From Heliocidaris tuberculata (taxonomy: Eukaryota > Echinodermata > Echinoidea > Camarodonta > Echinometridae), in assembly GCA_025618425.1 (NCBI GenBank), contig CM046844.1:1053253-1117252 (forward strand): DNA of 64,000 nt. The letters are read 5' to 3'. The notes under the pieces were generated by a model. That model ran no database searches. It was not told where the DNA came from and saw nothing but the letters and a program-made list of their open reading frames with translations. Shown in pieces: positions 10,347 through 22,180 of the stretch (within the stretch, counting starts at the first letter, position 1; each line of letters starts with the position of its first letter). The position numbers were made by a program, and so were the translations under genes.

Positions 10347-12779
10347 CCCATGCAACACCAGGAGATCACACCAAATGTTCAATTAAATTTGAGAACAAAG
10401 GGACTGGGAAAAATTAGTTGTTTGAATAAACTTTATGAGCTAACATTATGCTTCGTGTAGTTTTTTTTTTCTTACGAGAATTAGTTAGAGTTTACTGTTT
10501 AACCGAGAGTAGATAAAATAAATATATTCCAAATAGATTGGGTTGGGTTTCAGGATTGATAATCTAAAAAAAAAAAAAAAAAAAAAGAAATTAAAAAATA
10601 ATATTTGTTCAAATAAGAAATTGAAATAAAAGTCAAGTTTATTGATATTAGTCACGTGAGAACCGAAATTGAATTCGGTGTTTCAGTAATATCCTTAGCT
10701 TTATTATGTCGGTACAATATTTTTAAAAATCCTTTAAAATAATTTTATGTGTTGTAAAATACACAAGATCATCGTATGATAAAATATAAATACTCACAAG
10801 ACGTGTGATGTTGAGGGTGTGTATGAGTGAGCGTGCTGGGAGTGTAGGATGGCGTTCCTTGTGGAAAGGCAAACTCGGAACGTATTATTACATAAGTAGA
10901 ACATAAAACAGTAACGGCTAAATTGTTAATTTGAAGTTTCAAGAACATCTTAGGCTTTATGGTCATGATGATATAGATTAAAATACATAATATGAAATAT
11001 ATATAATTATATGTTATTTCCTTTCAATTACAAGTACGCCTGCCTTATAGTTTGACCAATATTTGCATTGAATAAATGAAAAATGCATTGTTGCCTAGTC
11101 CTCTTTCTTGCCTCCACCACATTGCATTATATTGATTACATTTCCACCTAATCATTATCATCTGAACGCAGGTAACTCCTTTGTATAGAAAACACATCTC
11201 CACCTACTTAGCTTCAAAGCTATTCAGGAGGGGTTGTAAACACGATTACGAGTAGGTGGGACTGTTTGATTAGACCGTGTAATTAGTATAGGCACGACAC
11301 CTTGTTATGAAAAACTAATCCTTGGTGCTTTGTAACCGCGTGACACATGGTCAATAAGAAGTTTTCCTAATCATCAATGTCAACTTCAGACAAATGATAG
11401 GCCATCTTGGATTGATGTCCCAGTCTCCCCATAGGCCCATATACACTAAACGGTCCAAATGTAGCGATTTTATTTTTTACTAACCTCACGATGTTACTGT
11501 GGTAGTTGCCCAACGTCTATTTGCCATTTATTTTGCCGAGTTTCACCGTATTATTGCGATGTTAATAAAATTGCTATGTTTGCAACGTAATGTAACAATG
11601 CCGCATAGTTGCGACACATCATTCGAGGAATATACATGTACGTGTAAAATGCAAGTCACAGTGTTATTTTTAGCTTCCATGGACGGCGTAAATTGTAGTC
11701 ACACTTTTTTTTTATTGTTATTGTTTATTTTTCTCCTAAGCCTGTGTGGCTTATTGATGTTTCTTTTCTCAATTCGGTTTACTAAGGTAAATTTTAATAG
11801 GTAGATGTAACAGGTAAATGTAATTTATGACCTGATGTTTGTGCCCTGTTTTTACTATTACTTATTTTTCCCATGGCGATAATGGACTGAGTCATACTGT
11901 TTCCCATCATGTATTTCTAAATGTGTTGCTTAAGGCACTGTTCGCCACAAACCCAAACAAACTAACAAACCGACCAATCTCTCTTCCACCTCCCTGGACC
12001 AACCAACCAACAAACGAAAGAACAGAAAAACTGAAATGTTGAAAGCGGAATATGTCGTAACAACTCGCGAAAACCCATCATCTTTTTTTTTTTTTACTTA
12101 ACGGTTATCGCCGTTATATACTTGTTTATTTAAAATAAAACCACGAAATATATGGAAGTTTGTATAATATGGACCCCAAATCATAGAAGGTCTGGTGATT
12201 TCTGACCTTGTGTAAATACTTATCTTGCCCGTGGCCTTCGTAAGATACTTATTCCATCATCAAAACTGATAACAGTCTGACCCCAATAGCTTCTGGTCAG
12301 GTTTGCCTTCTGAAGGTTGAGCTTCATTCATTTAAACAGGGCGGAAGCGGTATAAGCAAGGAAAACTCCTTGGTATAAGCAGTGGTATTGTTGAGTGCCG
12401 GAGACATATCCTTAGAACAGAAGTTGAATAACCTTTATTTGAGATTCAGATTCTTATTAAAAAGCAATTAAAGCATAATTACATTTCGTTCTCATACAAC
12501 ATTAAATACACATGATATTAATGTTTACAATTATTCAATACGGTCAAAGGGTTCTGTTGGAGTTGAAATTAAAAAAAAAAAAAAAAGAGCATTCGATTTA
12601 CATGATCACCTCACGATAATACAAGACATTCATGTGCTACGTAAACATTTTGAATAAGTAAAAATAAAGTATTACGTTCGTAACATGTATTTTGAAATCC
12701 TGTTGATGATTTCAATTTAATGTATGATATGACATTCTCCCACCAGAGACAGCCGATTTATGTTCTATTCTGCAGTTAC
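10347..12779. other. Long spacer, no gene seen
   Basis: A/T-rich DNA with an A run near 10,567 and a T run near 12,080. The open frame at 11,499-11,804 has cysteines and a hydrophobic C-terminal half but no recognisable family and no splice context, so it is not called. Nothing else is supported. Confidence 0.45.
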
Positions 12780-12783
12780 TTAA

Positions 12784-12854
12784 GCCATTGCCTACGGGAA
12801 CCGGGTTGTCCCTGTTTAAGCCTATGCGAATTAGAGAATTCAGTAGTCAACGGG
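12784..12854. mobile_element. piggyBac-like mini-MITE, second copy
   Basis: Matches the 9,412-9,483 element over most of its length, including CATTGC.TACGGGAACCGGG and GAATTCAGTAGTCAACGGG, and is again bounded by TTAA (12,780-12,783 and 12,855-12,858). The first C of the left CCC is changed to G. The shared interior and the same target duplication support transposition rather than chance. Confidence 0.7.
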
Positions 12855-12858
12855 TTAA

Positions 12859-14922
12859 GCTTGGTTGTTTTTTTGTTTTTTGTTTTTTTTTTGGACAAAA
12901 ACTGCGTTCGACCCCAGCTATAGGGCGCAGAGTGTACTTTAAACGAACAATAATGGAGCTAGCGCTTATTATACTTTTAGTATAGGTAGTTATTTTGGAG
13001 GGTTAAAAGATGTAAATATAAGAAAAATAATGGAAGGGAAGAACATGAAGAAGGGAAGTGAGTCTCATGGTTAGATACATGTATTTATATACATGTATAA
13101 AACATCTTATATTAATTGATTTGTACTCTTATTTTCAGATTTTAATATCATCGTATATTATAGTCATTAGGATTATTTTAATTGTAATTTTCATTGTGAT
13201 TTTGGTACTGTCACTACCGTTATTTCATCATTATCACTATAATTTCTATAACTCTAATCTTTCAGCGGGTTGCTGATCCTTAGAGGGGGGGGGGGGGGGG
13301 GAGATCCCACTTTATATAACAGAATCGAATGTACAAGTGTCTCTAATCGACCTCCCCCTCTTCCTCCTCCTCCTCATTCTTCTTCTTCTTTCTTGTCAAC
13401 TGCTTTTGTCCACAATTATAGAACCAAAGTAACTGTGTTGTGTTTTACGTTACAGTAAACCTGCTCTCCTAAGAAGTGTTTAATGCAACCTGCAACTTCA
13501 CGTAGAAGAGGGAAAGGGCACATATAAAATGTTGCTTTTTTATTCAGTTCATCTTCTATCCAGGTTAAATCGGATGGTCTGCAAATACCATATATCTTAA
13601 CTGAATACTCATCTTGTTTTAAATCAAATAACAATAGAATTCATTATACCACGATAAAGGACCCCATGGAAGAACAGTGGCACTATGTAAGTGCAACTGA
13701 AATGGGCTATCCGCCATACATATTCTGATTACCATGTATATTTTAACTTTTAATGTTGTTATGGAAATAAAAACAAACAAACAAACAAACAATTTTGTCC
13801 GGTCTTCGCTCTTGACAAAAAAATAAATAAATAAATAAAAAATAACCCAAGGTTTGATTTAAGAACGAGAGCGTGTTTATTCTTATGTCATGTAAACTTT
13901 ATTACCGTCCACACCTGCTGTGTAAACAACCTTATCAAACCTCATTTCATTGCCACGGGAGACAAATGGCGAAGCAGATGCGTCGGGAGAGGGAGGAGGG
14001 ACACGACCCTCAATCTAATGTCTGCAGAAACCGATCAATGGAGGAAGAGGAAGATTTTAAAATCCCCTTATATGATACATCGAAGTTGATGCCCCTTCCC
14101 AGACCCTATACCCCCCCATATAGGACGTTTCGTGTCCTCGCTCTCCACACAAGACACAAGACACAGACACCATGACCATGACTATTGCTGGTGTAGCAGT
14201 CATTGGTCCAATCATGCAGGGGTAGTAGTCTTTGAGGTGAATGGCTGAAAGGCACACGAGCGGTGAGGGTGTGTAAAATAGATTGCATCATTTTCTCCCA
14301 CCTTTCTTGTTGTTGTTTACCTCTTCCAATTTATTCCCGTCTCTCCTACTCTTTTCGTTATTTCGTTTTTCATTTGATTTGGGGTAAAGGGGCGCGTAAA
14401 CTACGTACCATACACACCCCATGATCCCTTAACCTATATCACTAATAAACTATGACTTGGTTAAGGGTGTTTGAAGTCCATTCCCGGTAGAACAGGATCT
14501 GCGACAAACAATGCAATAATTAACATCTAAGACTCAGCACGTACAACGCCAAAATACGAATTAGCAACGGTCGGAGGAGCTTCTGGTCATGTACAGGCAT
14601 AACTGGATCAAAACGACCATAACGTTGTGATGTTATTACTTCTAGTTTGTTCATTTACAAATACTATCCGCAGACCAGTGAGGAACTATAGAGGTCATTG
14701 CCTTCCAGAGACCAATTTTCAATAGTCTTATATTGTGGATTGAGCGGGAGGCTTTCTGAAAAGGATATCATATCTTGGATTTATTATACAGAACATAACA
14801 CTGAGTGCGTCGCCAACTTTTTGAAATTTTTTTGAAACAGGATTACTCTATAGAATCTCTGTATTTACGGATTAACTTAACAACAAGAAGAACGTCTTAT
14901 ATATTCAACTTTTATTTTGACA
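12859..14922. other. Upstream flank of the modular gene, no clear gene
   Basis: Contains a G tract near 13,285, a GGAAATAAAAACAAAC stretch running into an (AAAC)n tail at about 13,770-13,792 that looks like a retroelement 3' end on the plus strand, and an (AAAT)n run near 13,822. The minus-strand frame 13,416-13,634 has a coding-like composition (for example YGICRPSDLTWIEDELNKK) but I cannot assign it. Any promoter and 5' UTR of the gene starting at 14,923 should lie in the last part; no convincing TATA box was identified. Confidence 0.45.
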
Positions 14923-15004
14923 ATGGCAGTATCGAAAATGGGAATTTTACCTTTGTTGTCCATTTCTTTCGTTATTTGGTTCATGGCTAATAGTGTAACA
15001 GGAG
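14923..15004 (+). CDS. Exon 1: signal peptide of a secreted sushi/EGF protein
   Basis: Starts at ATG 14,923 with MAVSKMGILPLL followed by a hydrophobic core (SISFVIWFMA) and small residues NSVTG, a textbook signal peptide of about 26 residues. A second in-frame ATG is at 14,938. The coding part is 27 codons plus one base and ends GGAG|GTAAGT, a strong donor in phase 1. The later sushi and EGF exons of this gene open in phase 1, so this exon can splice directly to them. Joining it to those exons is an inference from phase, strand and domain logic, since the intron to the next recognised exon is 14.4 kb. The protein would enter the secretory route. Confidence 0.75.
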
Positions 15005-15340
15005 GTAAGTTAAAAAAAGAATGTTTTTTTCCTTCCCATTCTTATACTGGATTTCATAGTTTGTATCCTCTAAAACAAAATTGACCCGATATATAATTTA
15101 GTTATTTCCACACTGATCAATGTGAAAGGCAAAGTATGTGAAAAAGTAAAATATATGAAAGATTCTAATATATGAATTGAAAAAAAAAACACACACACCA
15201 AGAGCTACAGTTGCTTTAATAGGAAAAGACCGCATAATATATGATACTGACAAATGTAGCTTATATCTAACACTAAATATAACAAGAAAGGGTGATGTCA
15301 TCCAATATCTCTGTCACTTTGGATTGCATGAGAACAGATG

Positions 15341-15373
<33 letters not shown>

Positions 15374-15761
15374 GGGGGAGATGAACCACGTTTTTTGCCC
15401 AGTATTCCCACCCCAGTATGTTTCCTTGCCTTCAGTTAGGCCATTTCTAAAATGCATTATACAGTGCGTATCAGAAAAAAGTATACCCAACTTTGGTAGC
15501 TTCTAATTAAAAAGTCATAACATATATGCGCTTTAAATTCATTTTGTAGTAAACAGCAACTTATATTCCGTCTAATTATACCTCATTCATAACCATGTTG
15601 CCATGAATGACTGAAATTGAATGAAATTTCTTTTATACCGCTTGAAGAAAATTGGGACAGAACTTTTGTAAAAATAAGATCAACCGCTGTAGATGTTGTT
15701 CCTATCACTCTAGTAGGTTGGTTAATATATTGGGTACAGTTATATCTTTCCATTATGTTGA
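15005..15761. other. Start of intron 1, with an orphan mariner-like end at 15,462
   Basis: Intronic A/T-rich DNA with a (GA)n/G tract at 15,340-15,380. TA followed by CAGTGCGTATCAGAAAAAAG at 15,462 resembles the left ends of the mariner-like elements at 54,236 and 61,394. No matching right end was found, so this is a fragment at best. Confidence 0.45.
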
Positions 15762-15762
15762 T

Positions 15763-16260
15763 TTACCATGATTGGTTTGGATTAATAGTATCACATTTCC
15801 TATCACCCAGTATAGTATAATCAAGATTCAATACATCTAGGCGATCTACAATATCCTCAAACAATTTGAATATTTCAAAATGTGAATTTGGAGGTCGATA
15901 ATACCAACAGATCAATACAAGTGGTTTTTGTTTCACTGATTTGAGTTCAATAGCAATCACTTAAATTTTACTCTCATTGAACAGTTCAAGTGGACTTTCC
16001 TTTCATTATATGTTGTAATTCAGTTTGTAAAATATGTTTGAAGAAAAAAAGGATCATAAAGATAAGTAACTAAATCAAATAAATCAAATCAAGTTTAGGT
16101 TATTCTTAATGTACATATCAACACCTTCGCCAAATATATTCCGGCCTCGCCTCAAGAATGTGTAACCAGAGATTTGTAATTCATTGTCATCGATAAGTTC
16201 ACATAAGTTTGTCTCACTGAGTGTTAGGATATCGAGACATGTATTTTGAAGTAAGAGTCT
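15763..16260 (-). pseudogene. CR1/L2-type LINE endonuclease fragment
   Basis: On the minus strand, CLDILTLSETNL, then GYTFLRRGRN and GVDMYIKNNLN, then ICWYYRPPNS and DYTILGD follow in the order of a LINE apurinic endonuclease domain. Stops and frameshifts interrupt it, for example near 16,090. The Asn expected after the GDF/GD block is displaced, so it cannot be active. It is downstream, on the same strand, of the RT fragment at 16,390-18,084; because endonuclease precedes RT in a LINE, the two belong to different or rearranged copies. Confidence 0.75.
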
Positions 16261-16389
16261 GATTTCACAGATGCAAGGCTTATTGGTCGAAATAAGAACA
16301 GTATTTTGGCTATGACAATTTATTTACGATATTGAAAGGACTAAGACAAAGTACAAGTACGAAGTAAGTACATGCAATGAATACGGTAG

Positions 16390-18084
16390 TCAGTATTTGC
16401 TTAGCCGCAACATTGATTTCTCAGAGTTCCAGATGTCTGGACCGGAGTGTCTATATATAATAGATTTCATAGCCATTGTGGTTCTAGGATTACTTAAGTG
16501 ATATTCATTTTTCCTTGTAGGGTAAGTATGGATATCTTTATTTAAACAGAATAATGGTGAAAAATAAGAAGGCAGCAAATCATTATATAAACGGAACATA
16601 AACAACGCTTTTTGTAACAAGTTGATTCAGTTACTTTGAGAGAATCCAATTTCGCAAATAAATTTTCAGAATGTTCACTATATGCAGCATTCGTGCATAC
16701 GCGAATCGCTTTCTTTTGTAACAGAAGAATCTTATTAGTATGTAAATTTGTGTCTGCCCATATTGCAATAATAAATGTATGGAAGTATCAATGTATTGTA
16801 TAGCATATATAAAATATTCAAAGGCACATAATGATTTAGTTTATACGATAAACCAACAGTACGTGATACTCTTTTCGAGATATAATTTACATGATCACTC
16901 CATCCCAGATTTTAATTGATGATAGTGCCAAGAAACTTATTAATTTACTTCTTCACAAGTATTCACCATCTGTAATTATTTGCAGATTATCACTATTATT
17001 TCTCCTGCTCTGGAAGTGTATGAAATTAGTTTTCTTCAGTTGCCTTCATTTTCTTCTGAGATATTTTTTACTTTTAAACCATGTAGAGAGTTTTTGTAGC
17101 TAAGTATTTCTAATTCTTAGAAGGAACTGGAAATCGGAGTTGGAGCAAAAAACGTTGGTATCATCTGCCAAAAGAATAAATTGCAACAATGAAGTAGAAT
17201 TTGACATATCATTTACGTACAATAGAAATAACAGTGGACCTAGGATCGATCCTTATGGAACTCCACATGTTATAGGCAATAAAGATGATTTTTCAGATTC
17301 GTAACATACATATTGCTTCCTGTCTGAAAAATAATCAGTGAACCATTAAGAGTAACACCTCTAACTCCATAGAAATGCAGCTTGCGTAAAAGAATTCGGT
17401 GGTCTAGAGTGTCAAATGCCTTACTTGGATCCATAAATATATCTATAACATGCTTGCGGGATGCTAAAGCATTTGAGACTTTATCATATAAATATGTTAG
17501 GGCCAAGTCTGTGAAGCGGTATTTCCTGAAACCATATTGGTCCTGATTCAGTGATCCATTTTCTGTTAAAAACAGTAAAGCCCATTAAGCCCTATTACTT
17601 TAGAAAGAGTTGGAAGAATGGAAACAGGGTTAATGTTTGAGACTAAGGAAGAGTCTTTATATACTGGAACTACCTTCGCAATTTTCGATGGAACCGGAAA
17701 AAAACGCCTGTCCTCAGAGAAAGGTTAAAGATATGCACAAGTGGGGTTAAAATTCTTCCTATTAAATGTTTACAGAAATGCTGGTTCATCTCATCAAGAC
17801 CACTAGAAAAGCTTGTTTTTAGAGAATGCATAATACTCAGGATTTCAATATTGTTTTTTGGGGCGAAAGAATAATGAGTTGTTACAAGGAATTTTGAGAA
17901 ATTGAAAAAAGTCTGCTCCACTTGAGTCAATTTTTGAGGCTTGAGTAGGTCCCACGCCAACAAAGCACGTATTGGCAATATCTTTAGGATCAACTAACGT
18001 ATCATATTTATGGCTAATATGACAATTAGAAACATTCCTTTGTTTTCTGAGGGCTTCATTGATCACCTTCCATGTAGATGCCAC
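16390..18084 (-). pseudogene. CR1/L2-type LINE, RT to C-terminus, degraded
   Basis: Minus-strand pieces fall in LINE order. The linker is at 17,845-18,084 (STWKVINEAL, DPKDIANTC). The RT fingers are at 17,670-17,993 (LKTSFSSGLDE, PLVHIFNLSL). The palm block is at 17,270-17,506 (PSKAFDTLDHRILLRKLHF YGVRG). The C-terminal region is at 16,390-16,620 (FMFRLYNDLLPSYF, IHTYPTRKNEYHLS). Several frame changes separate the pieces. The upper border near 18,084 coincides with loss of similarity to any LINE block. It lies in intron 1 of the modular gene, opposite in orientation. Confidence 0.8.
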
Positions 18085-18089
18085 GTGTT

Positions 18090-19700
18090 ACGGCGGCTAC
18101 CAATAATTATAATATGTCATTTACAAATGTACTCTAAGAATATATGGGTGACACCCCTGCTAGGAGCAGCACCCCTGATTTGCATATTCTGTGGTCAAGC
18201 CCAAGGAGTGGGCAGCGTACTTGAGAAGAGAGCTCATTGCTTAAACAAAGAAAGTTGGAAACAGATTGCTCTTCAAGAAACTCTTACAAGAAATTCATCA
18301 GTTGGGGTATTATAACAGTTGGTGAGTTTATATATGTCATTCATTTTATTGTAAAACTTCAAGATTACTTACATCATGTCTTAACTGTTGAGACTTTCTC
18401 TAAGAAGATAATAATATTGCAAATTTGTCTGGTAATATACCAAATCTCCTCATGGAATATATATATATGTTTCTGTGCTGTATGACTGTGTGCATCAGAT
18501 ATATGGCACACCTTAAAGCCTTTAATGGTGTTTATTGCTAGATTAATATCATCTTTATAGTTTCATATGTGTTCAAGAATAGTGAAGAAACACTAATCAT
18601 TTCGAGTACGTGATGTATGTTGTATTATTATATACAAATTATCCTTTCAGTAGTTTCATTGCATGTAATACACTGTATAGTCAAAAGTTAGGGAAAGTAA
18701 GTTAGAGCGAGAAGGAGTTATGACTCATCACACTGGAGTGTGCTCGCATCTCCACACAAAGGGAATCTGTACTGTACAGTACCAGGGTGTGTGGGGGACT
18801 TGGGTTAACTTTCCGGGTATTGGTGCAGAAAGGGTTTCATAGAATTTTAGTGTAGTAGGATCGTTGCTATGGTAACGTGGTCTGCACTGACCAGTCAGTG
18901 TGTATACAGTTCAATGAGAGAGAGAGAGAGTGTGTAATTTACCAGCTACTGGAAAGTTAGAGAGTTTGCTTAGTTTATGTTGCACTTTATTATACAGGTG
19001 TTAGTTTATATGATATCATGTTTAGTTGTATCTAATGATTATTTATGGATTATCATTTAATCAAAGAAAATTAACTGTAGATTAGGTCATGAGTAATAAT
19101 GAATACTTTATGAATTATCAATGCATTTAATTAGTATGTTAAGTTTGAGTTAGATTAATATGAGCTTATGTGAAGAATACTCTTCTCACTTAGTATTATA
19201 TCCAAAATAATGTGTAACGATATATTACAGTTTAAGAATGCTATATAATGGAATTTAACGAGGTATAAATGACTTTATGTTATGATGCCAATACTTAGAA
19301 CAGTATTCATAGTGATTAATCAGTTTATTCAGAGATATATTCACAAGACAAGTAATAGTCATATTCGATTGATATTATGTGAATTAATGTAATAATTAAT
19401 TTCTGTTTACATATCTATTTGTTTCAGCTAACCACACACACACACATACACTTCCATACTTCAGTAACACTAAGGTTACACTCATGCACTTCGATTGATA
19501 GTCTTCATTTCATACTTTGATTGACACTTGTTTTATATCGCTCGCCGTTTGAGAACGCTTGTGAACCAGAATAAATGCACTAAGGCTTTATTATTTGGAT
19601 CATATAACAAGTCTACGTCTTCGTGGTGATTTGATTAAAGCGTCGAGGTGACTGTGGAGTTTGAGTGCGTTAGAACGTTATAGTTTTCCCTTCATGTAGA
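18090..19700. other. Intronic spacer, no gene seen
   Basis: Very A/T-rich in its middle. A stretch from about 18,660 to 19,690 has LTR-like flavour (AATAAA near 19,570 followed by a G/T-rich segment), but no inverted termini, target duplication or primer-binding site could be shown, so it is not called as an LTR. Confidence 0.4.
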
Positions 19701-19705
19701 ACAGT

Positions 19706-20990
19706 CTAGTTATAAGAATTAGACGAAGCTACACCACGTTTCCATTCGCATTTTTCAAATTGCTTAGCAAAATACATTTTCCGAGATAGCCTGATAATTG
19801 TCAATTTATTTCTATAGGATTTGTATTTTTGCTGGTTGTTGTCTCTTGGGTGTCGGAGACTGTAATTGTGACCATTCAGGCACCAAAAAAAACCATCAAA
19901 AAGTCGCCATATATGAATTTTTAGTTGAGGTCTGATTCTGAAAGAGGATATTCTCAACTTTAAAATGCTATATAAATCATTAGCACTGGATGTTCAGAAC
20001 CCACTGAATGAAGAGGAGAATGCCAAGTCCCACAGAATTTTACTTGTGAGAAATAAGGATTTAAATTTTGCAGTCAACATGGTCTATTGACGCACTCTGA
20101 CTCGCGAGGTATTGTCCTAAGGTGGCAAAAGGAGGATTAGAACTCAATATAAATTCATATAAAGGGATTATCGAGCTATCCTAAAACTTGGCATACTAAC
20201 TAAGCACATCCTGCTCATTAGGTCGGCCAAGTATCATTACAAGAGCTTTTTCTGTTCTAAAGTTATGGAAGATCAAAGTAAGACAAGTATTAAGGGTAAT
20301 TAAAAATGGAAAACTGATACAACGGAACCCAGAGAAGTCTACCAAAATCTGTCAAAAATACCACTTATAGATTGTTTGCTGATTCCGAATTTTTAAACTA
20401 CCTCGAAAAAAGTATATTCTTTCAGGAAATACCCAAAAACTGAAATTTGACCATGCCGACCCAAAATACCTTTATTGAGCTGTAACTGAAAATTACACTG
20501 TGCGACTTTTTGATGGCATGGATGGTTTTGTCATGTTTGTGGTGCCTGCTGGTCACATTTATACGATACCATCTGTTTTTTAAAGGAACTAAATATACCC
20601 TTTGTTGTCCACGGTTGGTTGATCTTTTTTTGTCTTTGGGATACATTTATTGAGAAGAGGGGAAAATTAATTGAATTCCAAAAAAGTTTGTATGCTCTAT
20701 TAACGTCAGAACTTGCCAATACGTCGTTCCATGTTTCCATTGATAGTTTTTCATTTAAAATTGCGATATTTTCTATTGTAAACTTACTTGTCATGACTTG
20801 CTTTCTGTCTTTATCAGAAGAATTATTCACTCGATTACAAAAAATAGGTAGGTGGCCCGATATTTCGCTATATAACAGACCAGAGTTCATGTGTTCATTG
20901 ATAACATTAGCAAAATATTATCTATCAGTGTTGAAGAGTTACTTTTTAAAAAAATCCTGGTCGGTTTATCGATTGTAGAGATAACCGAGT
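19706..20990 (-). pseudogene. CR1/L2-type LINE fragment, endonuclease end to linker
   Basis: Minus strand: STLIDNIFANVINEHMNSGL and ISGHLPIF at about 20,830-20,945 are the end of a LINE endonuclease (the HLPIF block is usually DHLPIF). These are followed by NVSQRQKKINQPWTTKGIF near 20,600 and, after frame changes, KYKSYRNKLT and KMYFAKQFEKCEWK at 19,740-19,850, the typical linker before the RT. No RT palm follows. A related linker piece around the WITKG block recurs at 21,060-21,125, suggesting a second overlapping copy or local duplication. Confidence 0.7.
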
Positions 20991-20999
20991 TCGATTGCA

Positions 21000-21770
21000 A
21001 CATGTTCAGAAAAGTATATTTAGATATGCTATTTCAACCCCTTTAAAGTAGAATTCCAGTCATACCATGTTTTTTAAGGAAACAAAAGACACCCTTTGTT
21101 ATCCACTGTTGGTTGATCTTTTTGTGAAAGAAACTGTCTCAAAGGAATTGGGAAAAGTTGATCATGTTTACATAAAAATTGTTTTATACTGTGAGGTATT
21201 AGAATCATCAAAATTATAAGAAATTGACCCTATCTCGCTGAAAAGCACATGTACTGCACACAGAGATGGGTATATGGGACTGCACACACAAGTGGTATAA
21301 ATGTTCGGCTCGAACATTAATTTTCAGCTATTTCTCGTCATATTTGGAATATGAGGGCATTTGAAGAGCTATACTTTTCAGGGGACGTTTCTAATATAAT
21401 GTTCTTCCAAACTGACATAAAAAGAATGGAAAAGCTCACAAATGATTTTTCACCTCTCACAGAACTCAACCTTTTCTTTGATAGCGAAGTATTAAAAGGA
21501 AATATTAAAAAAAAAGAAGACCCAAACAACGACAGCTACGATAAAAAAAATAAGTAAACAGAAAAGAAAAAGGAATAGATGACCAAGCCAGAACAATGTA
21601 ACTGTAATATCAGTGTGATGTTCCCCAAAGGTCAATTGCAATGGGTTCTTGAGTCAAATGTTCCGTTTATAAGTGATTTATTCATAGGACTGTGTTTTTT
21701 TCTTATTATTCGCTTAATTGTTTTTATGCCTATATAGGCTCACCGAACGTGGTGCCGGTGGCATTATATA
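21000..21770. other. Intronic spacer with a duplicated LINE linker scrap
   Basis: Apart from the 21,060-21,125 LINE linker scrap, nothing is recognised. The paired open frames around 21,340-21,557 are low-complexity A/T-rich sequence. Confidence 0.4.
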
Positions 21771-21816
21771 TGTTTTCGGGTTGTCCGTCCGCCCGTCCCT
21801 CCCTCGTTAACGCGAT
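21771..21816 (+). repeat. Left half of a dispersed repeat split by a LINE
   Basis: GTTTTCGGGTTGTCCGTCCG, more CCGTCC-type sequence and TCGTTAACGCGATAT lead up to the LINE 3' tail. The continuation ATATCTCAAGAACCG appears on the far side of the LINE at 26,250. The LINE therefore appears to have inserted at the GATAT position of a pre-existing repeat. Confidence 0.6.
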
Positions 21817-22180
21817 ATTTCATTTCATTTCATTTCATTTCATTTATTATTCTTCACATTAAAAAACATCAAAATATACAGTCATATACATACTCAGTTA
21901 GACAATAGACGTTTTGAATACATGTATATAAATATACCATTATAGAAGAATCAACATAGATAAACAAACATAGAACAGTACAGAATAGGTGACTTAATGT
22001 GAATGGGGCTAGAAAAAGCAAAGCTTATCGAGTCTAGCCCCGGAGCTCTTAAATGTTGGGTATTTTTTTATATGGCCTGCTAAAGAAAAACAAAACAAAA
22101 CAGAACAAAAAACAATCAACAGTGGTTTGGAACTTAATAATTACATATGTATTGAAATAAGATTAAAAAAACCTGATAGT

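Noticed and set aside
10032..10369. Lys/Arg/Glu-rich and Phe/Ser-rich frames on both strands
   Set aside because: They translate a pyrimidine tract inside a hAT-like element.
11499..11804. Cysteine-containing frame with hydrophobic tail
   Set aside because: No domain recognised and no upstream or downstream exon; chance open frame is as likely.
18660..19690. Solo LTR
   Set aside because: No paired termini, target duplication or primer-binding site could be shown.
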